Shown: positions 28,060 through 36,570 of the stretch, piece by piece
How positions within the stretch are numbered: position 1 is the first letter of the stretch
How the letters are laid out: every line of letters begins with the position of its first letter
From: Polymorphobacter multimanifer
GTDB lineage: Bacteria > Pseudomonadota > Alphaproteobacteria > Sphingomonadales > Sphingomonadaceae
Assembly (NCBI RefSeq): GCF_014205635.1
Contig: NZ_JACIIV010000003.1
Coordinates: 1 to 64,000, forward strand
Reading direction: 5' to 3'
Length of the DNA stretch: 64,000 nt
Translations under genes and position numbers: made by a program
The notes under the pieces: model-generated
The model's database searches: none
What the model was told of the DNA's origin: nothing
The model's input: only the letters and a program-made list of their open reading frames with translations

Positions 28060-28539
28060 ATGAGCGTGGCCTTCACCAAGGAATCCGATGCCGAGGCCGT
28101 GGCAGCCGATCTGCCCGACCGGCCGATCCCCAGCCACGCCAACCTCGTCACCCCCTCCGGCCTCGCCCTGATCGACGCCGCCCTTGCCACCGCGCGTGCC
28201 GCCTATGCCGAAGCCCAGGCCTCGAGCAGCATCACCTCGGATCGCACCGCCATGGCGCAGGCCACGCGCGAGCTGCGCTATTGGGCTGCCCGCCGCGCCT
28301 CCGCCCAACTCATTGAAAACAGGCCGCCGGAAGGTCGTGCCGGCTTCAACACCCATGTCCATTTCGAGCATGAAGACGGCCGCACCGGCCAATGGCATAT
28401 CGTCGGCGATGATGAAGCCGATCCCGCCCGGGGCCGCATCTCCTGGGCCTCTCCGGTGGCACGCGCGCTCACCGGCCGCGGCATCGGCGACACCGTCCGC
28501 CTCCCCGCCGGCGAGGCCGAGATCATCGCAATCGACTGA
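28060..28539 (+). CDS. GreA/GreB family transcript-cleavage-factor-like protein
   Basis: A 159-residue protein with a short N-terminal helical region (about 1-85) and a C-terminal FKBP-like domain ending in SPVARALTGRGIGDTVRLPAG, the standard GreA/GreB C-terminal motif. The N-terminal coiled coil is shorter and more Ala-rich than in GreA, as in Rnk-like and other RNA polymerase secondary-channel proteins. The typical tip acidic pair cannot be assigned with confidence. Overlaps the extensin gene start (TGATG). Confidence 0.75.
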   Translation: MSVAFTKESDAEAVAADLPDRPIPSHANLVTPSGLALIDAALATARAAYAEAQASSSITSDRTAMAQATRELRYWAARRASAQLIENRPPEGRAGFNTHVHFEHEDGRTGQWHIVGDDEADPARGRISWASPVARALTGRGIGDTVRLPAGEAEIIAID

Positions 28540-29243
28540 TGCGACTGCTGATTTTCATCGTTGTGCTCGCAGCAGCGCTGGCCTTCGGCTGGCAACAATT
28601 CCAGAAATGGGTTGCCGCCAACCCAGAGAAGGTCCCTTGGACACCACTCTCGCTCGCCCACCCCATCGGCCCCTTCACCGCGCAAAAGCTCGGCGGCCTT
28701 GCCGACGACACCCCGCAATGCCTCACCCTTCTCGAAGCCGCCAAGGTTGCCCATACCCCCCTTCCGCCGCTCTCGGCAGATCGCTGCGGCTATGACAATG
28801 CCGTCACGCTGAACCCCGGCGGCGCCATCGCCCCGGCCCTCGCCCCCGCCGATCCTGGCCTCTCCTGCCCCGTCGCCGCAGCGCTAACTCTCTGGGAACG
28901 CGACATCGTCCGTCCCGCAGCCCAGCGCCATTTCGGCAGTGATGTCGCCCGCATCGATCACTATGGCACCTACAGCTGTCGCAACATCGCTGGCGGCAGC
29001 AACCGCTCGGAACACTCCACCGCGAATGCCATCGACATCGCCGGCTTCCGCCTCGAAGACGGCACCCGCATCACCGTCGCCGCCGACTGGACGCGCGACA
29101 ATGAAAAGGCCGCCTTCCTCCGCGAAGTCCGCGACGGCGCCTGCCAGCTGTTCGGCACAATCCTGTCGCCCGACTACAACGCCGCCCACGCCGATCACTT
29201 CCATTTCGACCAGGCCAACCGCATGCGGCCCTTCTGCCGCTAG
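28539..29243 (+). CDS. Extensin-like C-terminal domain protein
   Basis: A 234-residue protein with an N-terminal membrane anchor (residues 3-17) and an extensin-like C-terminal domain (about 60-234). The M15-peptidase-like metal motif appears as SEHSTANAIDIAGF (H-x6-D) and HADHFHFD near the end; conserved Cys residues (CLTLL, RCGYDNA, SCPVA, SCRNI, ACQLF, FCR) suggest disulphides in the periplasm. Bacterial members probably act on peptidoglycan, but activity is not established. Its stop codon interlocks with that of the SANT-like gene. Confidence 0.85.
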   Translation: MRLLIFIVVLAAALAFGWQQFQKWVAANPEKVPWTPLSLAHPIGPFTAQKLGGLADDTPQCLTLLEAAKVAHTPLPPLSADRCGYDNAVTLNPGGAIAPALAPADPGLSCPVAAALTLWERDIVRPAAQRHFGSDVARIDHYGTYSCRNIAGGSNRSEHSTANAIDIAGFRLEDGTRITVAADWTRDNEKAAFLREVRDGACQLFGTILSPDYNAAHADHFHFDQANRMRPFCR

Positions 29244-29431
29244 CGAAGCGCGGTGATCCCCAGCTTGTCGGCCTTGGCGCGCGCCTTCACCGATTCCTCG
29301 CTGCGCGTCAGCGCCTTGGCGATCGCGCGGATCGGCATGCCCTTCTTGGCCAGCGTGTGCAGCTTCTGCACTTCTTCCGTGGTCCACGGCTGCTTGTGCC
29401 GCTCGAATTTCTCACCCATCGCCGCACTCAT
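29240..29431 (-). CDS. Small SANT/Myb-like DNA-binding protein
   Basis: A 63-residue protein (59 if ATG 29419 is used). It reads as one helix-turn-helix domain: PWTTEEVQKLHTLAKKG, then GMPIRAIAKALTRSEESVKARA. The W-T-x-E-E-x-x-x-L start and the A-I-A-x-x-L-x-R-S-x-x-S-V pattern are those of SANT/Myb-like or GcrA-like DNA-binding domains. Very basic, so DNA binding is likely. Its TAG overlaps that of the extensin gene in the palindrome CTAG. Target unknown. Confidence 0.65.
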   Translation of the reverse strand: MSAAMGEKFERHKQPWTTEEVQKLHTLAKKGMPIRAIAKALTRSEESVKARAKADKLGITALR

Positions 29432-29479
29432 TGTTTCGGGCACTTGCCAACGCTCCCGCTCTCGGCTGCATAGGCGCGC

Positions 29480-30223
29480 ATGACAAGCTTTTATCTGGTT
29501 CTGGCTCTTCTCATCGCCCTCGCCCTCAACCACCGCCGCCCGCAAGTCCGCGCGCTCGGCATGGGGACTGCGGGGCTGGCGTTGTGCTTCATGGCCGGCT
29601 CGATCGCCCTCGCCTGGACCGATGGCACCTTCGCCGCCGCCACGGGCAGCACGCCCGTCTGGCTGAGCATCGAGGCGCTGGTGCTCATCGCGATCGCCGG
29701 TGCGGCCTTCTGGGCCATCCCCAAGCAATTGCGCGTCGCTCCGGCCGAAGCGCCGCCGCTGCGCGGCACCAAGGCCGCCTATGGCCTCACCACCCGCGCG
29801 CTGCACTGGGCCAGTGCGGTGCTCATCTTCGCCGCCTTCACCATGGGCCAGTTCGTCACCGTCCTCTCGCCCGCGCTGCCCGAGCATGCGATGTTCCTCG
29901 CCACCCATCTCGCCATCGGGGGCGCCATCTTCCTGCTCACCTTCGGTCGCATGATCGAGCGGCTGCTCCGCCCAAGCCCGCCCACGCCGGGGCGCGTCAA
30001 GCTCGCCCATACAGCCGGATATGCGCTCATCATCGCCACCTGTGTTTCGGGGCTGGCGATGATCGATGCCCCCGTCGATCTCTATGGCCTGAAGCTGCCC
30101 AACCTGCCCGCCGATCCGCTCGCCGAGACCATGCACCGCGACCGGCTTCCGCTGCTCTTCGGCCTCTTCATCCTGGCGCATCTGGCCGGGGCTTTCCGTG
30201 CCATCGGCCGCATGGTGCGTTAG
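29480..30223 (+). CDS. Cytochrome b561-like membrane protein with extra N-terminal helices
   Basis: A 247-residue protein with about seven hydrophobic segments. Residues about 100-247 form a cytochrome b561-type four-helix domain: TTRALHWASAVLIFAAFTMGQ, ATHLAIGGAIFLLTFGRMI, an MHRD loop, and LFILAHLAGAFRAIGRM give the haem-ligand histidines. Residues 1-75 are three extra TM helices without a known domain, so this may be a fusion. Family members shuttle electrons between quinol and periplasmic acceptors. It precedes uvrB by 9 bases, but a functional link is unlikely. Confidence 0.7.
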   Translation: MTSFYLVLALLIALALNHRRPQVRALGMGTAGLALCFMAGSIALAWTDGTFAAATGSTPVWLSIEALVLIAIAGAAFWAIPKQLRVAPAEAPPLRGTKAAYGLTTRALHWASAVLIFAAFTMGQFVTVLSPALPEHAMFLATHLAIGGAIFLLTFGRMIERLLRPSPPTPGRVKLAHTAGYALIIATCVSGLAMIDAPVDLYGLKLPNLPADPLAETMHRDRLPLLFGLFILAHLAGAFRAIGRMVR

Positions 30224-30232
30224 AGTTCGAGC

Positions 30233-32425
30233 ATGGCCATCCAGATTCGCACCAGCCTCGCCGAGCCCGAAACCAGCGAGGCTTTCGTTCCCCACCGCCC
30301 TGCCCGCCCCGAAAAGTCGGAAGGCGGCCGACCCTTCGTTCTCGCGTCGGAATATCAGCCCGCCGGCGACCAGCCCGCCGCCATCGCGCAGCTGGTAGCC
30401 GAAGCCAATGCCGGCGAGCGCGACCAGGTCCTCCTCGGCGTCACCGGCTCAGGCAAGACCTTCACCGTCGCCAAGGTCATCGAAGCCGTGCAGCGCCCGG
30501 CCCTTGTGCTCGCGCCGAACAAGATCCTCGCTGCCCAGCTCTATGGCGAGTTCAAGAGCTTCTTCCCCGACAATGCGGTGGAATATTTCGTAAGCTATTA
30601 TGATTATTACCAGCCCGAAGCCTATGTCCCCCGCTCGGACACCTATATCGAGAAGGAATCCAGCGTAAACGAAGCCATCGACCGGATGCGCCACAGCGCC
30701 ACCCGGGCACTTCTCGAACGCGATGATGTCATCATCGTCGCCTCGGTCAGCTGCATCTATGGCATCGGCTCGGTCGAGACTTATTCGGCGATGACCTTCA
30801 GCCTCAAAAAGGGCGGCACCGCCGACCTGTCGGACATCGTCCGCAAGCTCGTGGCGCTGCAGTACAAGCGCAACGAAATGTCCTTCGCCCGCGGCAACTT
30901 CCGCCTGCGCGGCGACTCGCTCGAGCTGTTCCCGTCGCACTATGAAGACAGCGCCTGGCGCATCAGCTTCTTCGGGGACGAGATCGAGGCGATCACCGAA
31001 TTCGACCCCCTCACCGGCCAGACCATCGCCAAGCTCGATTTCATCAAGATCTACGCCAACTCCCACTATGTCACCCCCGGCCCCACCCTCAAGCAAGCCA
31101 GCGAAGCCATCCGCCACGAGCTCACCGAGCGGCTGAAGGAGCTCAACATCGAGGGCAAGCTGCTCGAAGCCCAACGCCTCGAACAGCGCACCAACTTCGA
31201 TCTGGAAATGATCGCCGCCACCGGCTCGTGCGCGGGCATCGAGAATTACAGCCGCTTCCTCACCGGCCGCCTCCCCGGCGAGCCGCCCCCCACCCTCTTC
31301 GAATACATCCCCGAAAATGCCATGCTGTTCATCGATGAGAGCCATGTCACCGTGCCCCAGATCGGCGGCATGTCGAAGGGCGATCACCGCCGCAAGCTCA
31401 CCCTCGCCGAATATGGCTTCCGCCTGCCCAGCTGCATCGACAACCGGCCCTTGAAGTTCGAGGAATGGGAGGCGATGCGCCCGCAGACGGTCTTCGTCAG
31501 CGCGACCCCCGGCCCCTGGGAAATGAACCAGACCGCCGGCGTCTATGTCGAGCAGGTCATCCGCCCCACCGGCCTCGTCGATCCCCCGGTCACCATCCGC
31601 CCGGTCGAGGACCAGGTTCAGGACCTCATCATGGAAGCCAAGGCCACCGCAGCCAAGGGCTACCGCAGCCTCGTCACCACGCTCACCAAGCGGATGGCCG
31701 AGGATCTCACCGAATATCTCCACGAATCCGGCCTGCGCGTCCGCTACATGCATTCGGACGTGGAAACCCTCGAACGCATCGAGTTGATCCGCGACCTGCG
31801 CCTCGGGGTCTATGACGTCCTCGTCGGCATCAACCTGCTGCGCGAAGGCCTCGACATCCCCGAATGCGGCCTCGTCGCGATCCTCGATGCCGACAAGGAG
31901 GGCTTCCTCCGCTCCGAAACCAGCCTCATCCAGACCATCGGCCGCGCCGCGCGCAACGTCGATGGCCGCGTCATCCTCTATGCCGATCACATGACCGGCA
32001 GCATGGAGCGCGCCATCGCCGAGACCGACCGCAGGCGGACCCGGCAGGAAGCCTACAACCTCGAGCACGGCATCACGCCCGCCACCATCAAGCGCGACAT
32101 TGCCGATCTGCTCGCCGACACCAGCCAGAAGGATGGGCTTATCGTCCCCACCGGCGACGATGAGACCCCCCATCTCGTCGGCCACAACCTCAAGGCCTAT
32201 ATCGCCGATCTCGAAAAGCAGATGGCCGCCGCCGCCGCCGATCTGGAGTTCGAGACCGCCGCCGCCATTCGCGACCAGATCCGCCGGCTGGAGATGGACG
32301 AGCTCGGCCTGCCACCGTCGGACCGTGTCGCGTCGCCAAAGGGCCGTGCGATGGGCGGCCAGCCCGGCACCCGCACCACCCGGTTCGAGAAAATGAAGAA
32401 GAAGGCCAGCCGCGGCCGCAGTTGA
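30233..32425 (+). CDS. uvrB: UvrABC excision nuclease subunit B
   Basis: A 730-residue damage-recognition helicase of nucleotide excision repair. Walker A GVTGSGKT is at 69-76; the beta-hairpin that inserts into DNA reads [21 protein letters not shown]; the DEAD-like box is FIDESH; helicase motifs V and VI appear in [14 protein letters not shown] and [11 protein letters not shown]-terminal UVR motif that binds UvrC is at [20 protein letters not shown]. It is longer than most UvrB because of about 35 extra N-terminal residues and a basic tail. Confidence 0.97.
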   Translation: MAIQIRTSLAEPETSEAFVPHRPARPEKSEGGRPFVLASEYQPAGDQPAAIAQLVAEANAGERDQVLLGVTGSGKTFTVAKVIEAVQRPALVLAPNKILAAQLYGEFKSFFPDNAVEYFVSYYDYYQPEAYVPRSDTYIEKESSVNEAIDRMRHSATRALLERDDVIIVASVSCIYGIGSVETYSAMTFSLKKGGTADLSDIVRKLVALQYKRNEMSFARGNFRLRGDSLELFPSHYEDSAWRISFFGDEIEAITEFDPLTGQTIAKLDFIKIYANSHYVTPGPTLKQASEAIRHELTERLKELNIEGKLLEAQRLEQRTNFDLEMIAATGSCAGIENYSRFLTGRLPGEPPPTLFEYIPENAMLFIDESHVTVPQIGGMSKGDHRRKLTLAEYGFRLPSCIDNRPLKFEEWEAMRPQTVFVSATPGPWEMNQTAGVYVEQVIRPTGLVDPPVTIRPVEDQVQDLIMEAKATAAKGYRSLVTTLTKRMAEDLTEYLHESGLRVRYMHSDVETLERIELIRDLRLGVYDVLVGINLLREGLDIPECGLVAILDADKEGFLRSETSLIQTIGRAARNVDGRVILYADHMTGSMERAIAETDRRRTRQEAYNLEHGITPATIKRDIADLLADTSQKDGLIVPTGDDETPHLVGHNLKAYIADLEKQMAAAAADLEFETAAAIRDQIRRLEMDELGLPPSDRVASPKGRAMGGQPGTRTTRFEKMKKKASRGRS

Positions 32426-32567
32426 TGCTGGCGCCCCCGAAACCGAACGTCGCGCTCACAGCGGTGCCTGCAGCGATGCCTGTAGGTAGTTTCCGAAGTC
32501 CCTGCTACCGTCGTCACCATGGGGTATTGGCCGGAGCTTTTCTGGCATTATCGGGGCAGCAAGGCGA

Positions 32568-34127
32568 ATGCAGATCGACGGGCCGCATTCTGCTGCCAGG
32601 TGGCAAGCTCTCCAGGCCGAGCTGGCGCTCACACGGGCGAGCCTTGCAACCGCCATGGCGCAGATCGACGCGCAGCACGACGATGTTCCAGCGAAAGGGG
32701 ACGCGCTCACTGGCATGCGCGCTGAAATCGCCAGCCTCACCGCCGATAATGCGCGGCTGACGTCGACGGCCGAGACCGAGCACGACGCCAATGAAGCCAA
32801 GTCGGGTTTTCTGGCGGCTGCCAGCCATGATCTGCGCCAGCCGCTGCAGGCAATGGCCAGCCTGCAGGCGCTGCTCGCCCAGTCGGCCCGCGACAAGGGA
32901 TCGAGGATCCTCATCGACAAGCTCGATATCAGCCTGAATGCAATCGCCACGCTGCTCGACACGCTGCTCGACAAGGGCCGGATCGAGGACGGCACCGCCA
33001 GCATCGACATCCAGCCGGTCAGCCTCGACGCTCTATTCGCAAGGCTTGCCGAGATGCACCACCTCACTGCAGAGGCCGGGGGCAGCAATCTGGTCTTCGC
33101 CCCCACCCAGGCGCTGGTGGCGAGCGACCCGCTCCTTCTCCAGCAGATGCTCAGCAACCTGATTGGCAATGCGCTGCATTATGCGCCGGAGGGCAAGGTG
33201 CTCGTCGGCGTACGCCCGCGTGGCGATTCCGCCATCATCGAGATCTGGGACAACGGCATCGGAATCGCCCCGGAAGACGCCGAAGCCATTTTCGAAGCCT
33301 ATGCGCAGGTCGATCCCGACGATGGCCATGCCGGCCATGGGCTCGGCCTGTCGATCGTGCGCAGTCTCGGCCTTCTGCTCGGCCATGCGGTGTCACTGCG
33401 CTCGGTGCCGGGCAGCGGCTCGGTCTTTTCCGTCGAAGTGCCATTGGCGCCCCCCGAAGCCGAAGCGGCACCGCTGGCACCACCACAGGCACAGCCCGCC
33501 GGCCGCGGAGTGATCGTGCATGTGATCGATGATGATCCTGCCGTGCTGGAAAGTCTCGAAGCGCTGATCACCGCCGCTGGCCATCTGGTGCAGTGCCACG
33601 GCTCGGCGGAAGCGTTCGTGCGGGACTGGTCCCCGGCAAGGGCCGCCTGCCTGCTTGTCGATGCCGGGCTTCCGGGGCAGGACGGGCTTTCGCTGCTGCG
33701 CAGCCTAAAGGAGCAAGGCATCATGCCCCCGACGATCATCATCACGGGCAAAGGCGATGTCGCCACTGCGGCTGCCGCGATGCGCCTCGGCACGCTCGAT
33801 TTCATCGAGAAGCCCACCCCGCCGGCGGAGCTGCTCGCCGCCATTGCCAATGCACTCGCCATCGATGGAACACGGCGCTCGGCGGCCCGCGTACGCGGCA
33901 GCGCGCGCCGGGCGATCGAGGCGCTCACCCCGCGTGAGCGCGAGGTGCTCGATGAAGTGCTGCGCGGCCATCCCAGCAAGAATATCGGTTTCGATCTTGG
34001 CATCAGCCAGCGGACAGTGGAAAACCACCGTGCCTCGATGATGCGCAAGACCGGTTGCAAGTCGCTTCCCGCGCTGGTCCGCCTCGCGATAGCCGCCGAA
34101 CTGGACACAGACACGCTGGCCAATTGA
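32568..34127 (+). CDS. Fused histidine kinase, receiver and LuxR-type output protein
   Basis: A 519-residue soluble protein with a full phosphorelay. Residues 10-75 form a coiled coil; the H-box SHDLRQPLQAM has His87; N-box NLIGNALHYAP is near 197-207; G-boxes DNGIGIAPED and GHGLGLSI follow. After a Pro/Ala linker comes a receiver domain (about 315-435) with DDD at 321-323, phosphoacceptor Asp365 and Lys415, and then a FixJ/NarL-type HTH (LTPREREVLDEVLRG, TVENHRASMMRKTG). There is no membrane segment or recognised sensor domain. Kinase and DNA-binding output in one chain without a partner is uncommon. Targets unknown. Confidence 0.88.
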   Translation: MQIDGPHSAARWQALQAELALTRASLATAMAQIDAQHDDVPAKGDALTGMRAEIASLTADNARLTSTAETEHDANEAKSGFLAAASHDLRQPLQAMASLQALLAQSARDKGSRILIDKLDISLNAIATLLDTLLDKGRIEDGTASIDIQPVSLDALFARLAEMHHLTAEAGGSNLVFAPTQALVASDPLLLQQMLSNLIGNALHYAPEGKVLVGVRPRGDSAIIEIWDNGIGIAPEDAEAIFEAYAQVDPDDGHAGHGLGLSIVRSLGLLLGHAVSLRSVPGSGSVFSVEVPLAPPEAEAAPLAPPQAQPAGRGVIVHVIDDDPAVLESLEALITAAGHLVQCHGSAEAFVRDWSPARAACLLVDAGLPGQDGLSLLRSLKEQGIMPPTIIITGKGDVATAAAAMRLGTLDFIEKPTPPAELLAAIANALAIDGTRRSAARVRGSARRAIEALTPREREVLDEVLRGHPSKNIGFDLGISQRTVENHRASMMRKTGCKSLPALVRLAIAAELDTDTLAN

Positions 34128-34205
34128 CCCTCGGACTGGCGTTTCGCGCCCTTTTGATGATCTTCGATTGCTTGCAACGACGCACCCATCAGGGCGCGGC
34201 AAAAC

Positions 34206-34511
34206 TCACACCAGGCAGCCGATGCCTGTGCGCAAAAGCTCGGCCACAAGGGCCGGATCGCCATCGGCAGCAAGCTGGCGGGCAATGTCCTCGACGCGCA
34301 TCCGCTCGATGCGATTGCCGTTCATCCGTGCCAGCCGATCGAGGCTGCGCAGCTGCGATGTGCTCAGCCGCTGCTGCAGCCGCACACCCATGCACTGCGC
34401 CTGCCCTTGTGGCACGCCGACTTCGACAAGCTTGCGCTCGATCCGCTGCGCCGGGCTGGCGCATCCCGCCAACAGCAAACCCACCCCTGCCATCGCAACC
34501 AAACCACGCAT
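34206..34511 (-). CDS. Small lipoprotein of unknown function
   Basis: A 101-residue protein starting at ATG 34511 with a lipoprotein signal: MRGLVAMAGVGLLLAGC, where LLAGC is the lipobox. The mature part is helical, with QRIERKLVEVGVPQGQA and LDRLARMNGNRIERM, and two further Cys residues (QCMGV and GCLV) that might pair. No known domain. Divergent from crtZ, 64 bases apart. Confidence 0.7.
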   Translation of the reverse strand: MRGLVAMAGVGLLLAGCASPAQRIERKLVEVGVPQGQAQCMGVRLQQRLSTSQLRSLDRLARMNGNRIERMRVEDIARQLAADGDPALVAELLRTGIGCLV

Positions 34512-34575
34512 GATCGTCTCCACCTGCGGCAACTGACACCTCGCCAAGACCTGCGCCCAGGGCTATTGAGGCGGC

Positions 34576-35133
34576 ATGAACGACATCATTCATATGTGGC
34601 CGCAGGTCAATTTTCTGGAGGGGCTGGGCATCGTCCTGCTCGTCGTCGCCATCATGGAGATCGTCGCCATCGTCAGCCACAAATGGGTGATGCACGGCTT
34701 TCTCTGGAGCCTGCACAAATCGCATCATGAACCCCGCCACGGCAATTTCGAAAAGAACGACTGGTTCGCCGTCATGGGCGCGGTGCCGTCGATCATCCTC
34801 CTCGTCTGGGGCACCGGCTGGAACGAGCCGTTCATCACCGCGATCGGCGCGGGCATCACCGCCTATGGCGCCATCTATTTTGGCTTCCACGACATTCTCG
34901 TCCATCGCCGCATCAAGCACAGCTGGAACCCGCAGGGACGCTATCTCAAGCGCATCGTCCAGGCGCACCGCCTCCACCATGTTGTCGAATCGAAGCACGG
35001 TACCGTGAGCTACGGCTTCCTCTGGGCACCCCCGGTGCGCGAGCTGCTCGCCCAGCTCGAAGCCTCGGGGGCCGGCAAGCTGCGCTCAAACAAACTCTCC
35101 CGCGACATGGCGGTCTCCGAAGTCGAGGTCTGA
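34576..35133 (+). CDS. crtZ: Beta-carotene hydroxylase
   Basis: A 185-residue non-haem di-iron membrane hydroxylase that adds 3-OH groups to beta-ionone rings, making zeaxanthin. Four histidine clusters are visible: HKWVMH (35-40), HKSHH (47-51), HDILVHRR and HRLHH. About four hydrophobic segments surround them. Start ATG 34576 has GAGG upstream. Fatty-acid hydroxylase superfamily members can look similar, but the box spacing is that of CrtZ. The next gene starts in the stop codon (TGATG). Confidence 0.92.
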   Translation: MNDIIHMWPQVNFLEGLGIVLLVVAIMEIVAIVSHKWVMHGFLWSLHKSHHEPRHGNFEKNDWFAVMGAVPSIILLVWGTGWNEPFITAIGAGITAYGAIYFGFHDILVHRRIKHSWNPQGRYLKRIVQAHRLHHVVESKHGTVSYGFLWAPPVRELLAQLEASGAGKLRSNKLSRDMAVSEVEV

Positions 35134-35597
35134 TGAAGCTGCGCCGGCAAGTCGTCCTGCCCGCACCCTTCGCTGCCGTGGCCGATGCGCTCCAGCGCCC
35201 GGCGCTGATGCGCGCCGCCACCGCTCCGCTCATGCAGCTCCGCTCGGCCGAACCCGGCGGCTATCCCGACCGCTGGCCCGGCGGCGTGCACCGCGTCACG
35301 CTCCACCTGTTCGGAATCCTGCCCCTTGGGCCGCAGATCATCGATGTCAGCTGGCCCGCCGCCCCGCCCGGCGAAGCCCGGCTGCGCGACAATGGCCGCG
35401 GTCCGCTCATCAAGCGCTGGGACCATGCAATCACCGTGCGCGACAATGGCGACGGCACCAGCACCTATATCGACGAGCTCGACTTCGGCGCCGGGTTGCT
35501 CACGCCCCTCGTCTGGTTGTCAGCGAAGGCGCTGTTCATCCACCGGCAGCGGCGGCTGCTGGCGCTGGCGAAGCAGGGGTTGCATACACTTCACTGA
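35133..35597 (+). CDS. Hypothetical SRPBCC-like protein
   Basis: A 154-residue protein translationally coupled to crtZ. It starts MKLRRQVVLPAPFAAVADAL, which resembles the first strand and helix of SRPBCC (START/Bet v1) folds, and continues with beta-strand pairs such as IDVSWPAAPPGEARLRDNG and TYIDELDFGAGLLTP. Members often bind hydrophobic ligands, so a carotenoid-related role is possible but unproven. Its last 62 bases overlap the end of the convergent alpha/beta-hydrolase gene. Confidence 0.55.
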   Translation: MKLRRQVVLPAPFAAVADALQRPALMRAATAPLMQLRSAEPGGYPDRWPGGVHRVTLHLFGILPLGPQIIDVSWPAAPPGEARLRDNGRGPLIKRWDHAITVRDNGDGTSTYIDELDFGAGLLTPLVWLSAKALFIHRQRRLLALAKQGLHTLH

Positions 35598-36570
35598 GCA
35601 GCCGCAACAGCGGCACCAGCGACCGATCGGGCGCCTCCTCCATCGGGATATGCCCCACGCCATCGAGCACCGTCACCCGTGCGTTCGGCAGCCGCTCGGC
35701 AAACCAGTCGGCCACCGTCACCGGGATCAGCCGGTCCTCGCGTCCCCAAAGGATTACCGTCGGCACATCGAGTTTGCGCAGCGCCTCGCCGTCCCCCGGT
35801 GGGTTGTACTGGCTGAAGCGATCGAGCGTCGCCTGCCTGTTCTCGGGGTAGAGCAGCAGCTCCCAGTAGCGGTCGATCATCGCATCATCGACAATCCCCG
35901 TCACCGACACCGACTGGATGAGCGATCGTTCGATGATCCAGCGCGGCGTCACACTCGCCAGAATGTCGCGCGCCATCGGAATGCGCGCCAGATAGAAGCC
36001 CAGCGGCGGCTTCGACCCCGCCGGCATCGGCTTGCCGCTGGCATCGACCAGCACCAGTCCGGCCAGCCGCTCCGGGTGCGCCACCGCATAGCGCCACGCC
36101 ACCCCGCCACCCATCGAATTGCCGCCCAGCACCATCCGGTCGATCTTCAGCTTCAGTCGCACCGCCTCGACGATCGCCACATAGGAATCGGTCGAATAAT
36201 CCCGGTTCGGCACAGCGCCCGAAAGCCCATGCGCCGGAAAGTCGAGCGTCACCACCCGGTAGCGGTCCACCAGCCGCGCCACCCAGGGCTCCCAGGTGTG
36301 CAGCGAGGCGTTGGAGCCATGCAGCAGCATCACCACCGGTCCATCGCGCGGGCCCTCATCGCGCACATGCACCCGTGTGCCGGGCGAAAGCTCGATGAAC
36401 TGCGACGCGGCATTGGTGTATTTGGCGCGCATCGCTACCCCATCGGTATCCGGCTCGCGCAGCGCCAGCAGCACCAGTGCCAGCAGCACGACGATCACCA
36501 GGATCCCCAGCCCAAGCCATATCAGCAGCCGAACGCCAAGCGGCCGCCGCGCCTTCGTTGCCGGGCTCAA
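35536..36570 (-). CDS. Membrane-anchored alpha/beta-hydrolase
   Basis: A 344-residue protein: one N-terminal TM helix (about 14-36, RLLIWLGLGILVIVVLLALVL region) then an alpha/beta-hydrolase domain. LLHGSNASLHTW is the oxyanion region, GNSMGGG is the nucleophile elbow with the catalytic Ser, WGREDRLIP supplies the Asp and GVGHIPMEE the His. The start TTG 36570 overlaps the P450 stop as TTGA, so the pair is coupled; no in-frame ATG lies before the TM helix. Substrate unknown: esterase, epoxide hydrolase or lyase are all possible. Confidence 0.8.
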   Translation of the reverse strand: MSPATKARRPLGVRLLIWLGLGILVIVVLLALVLLALREPDTDGVAMRAKYTNAASQFIELSPGTRVHVRDEGPRDGPVVMLLHGSNASLHTWEPWVARLVDRYRVVTLDFPAHGLSGAVPNRDYSTDSYVAIVEAVRLKLKIDRMVLGGNSMGGGVAWRYAVAHPERLAGLVLVDASGKPMPAGSKPPLGFYLARIPMARDILASVTPRWIIERSLIQSVSVTGIVDDAMIDRYWELLLYPENRQATLDRFSQYNPPGDGEALRKLDVPTVILWGREDRLIPVTVADWFAERLPNARVTVLDGVGHIPMEEAPDRSLVPLLRLLSEVYATPASPAPAAAAAGG

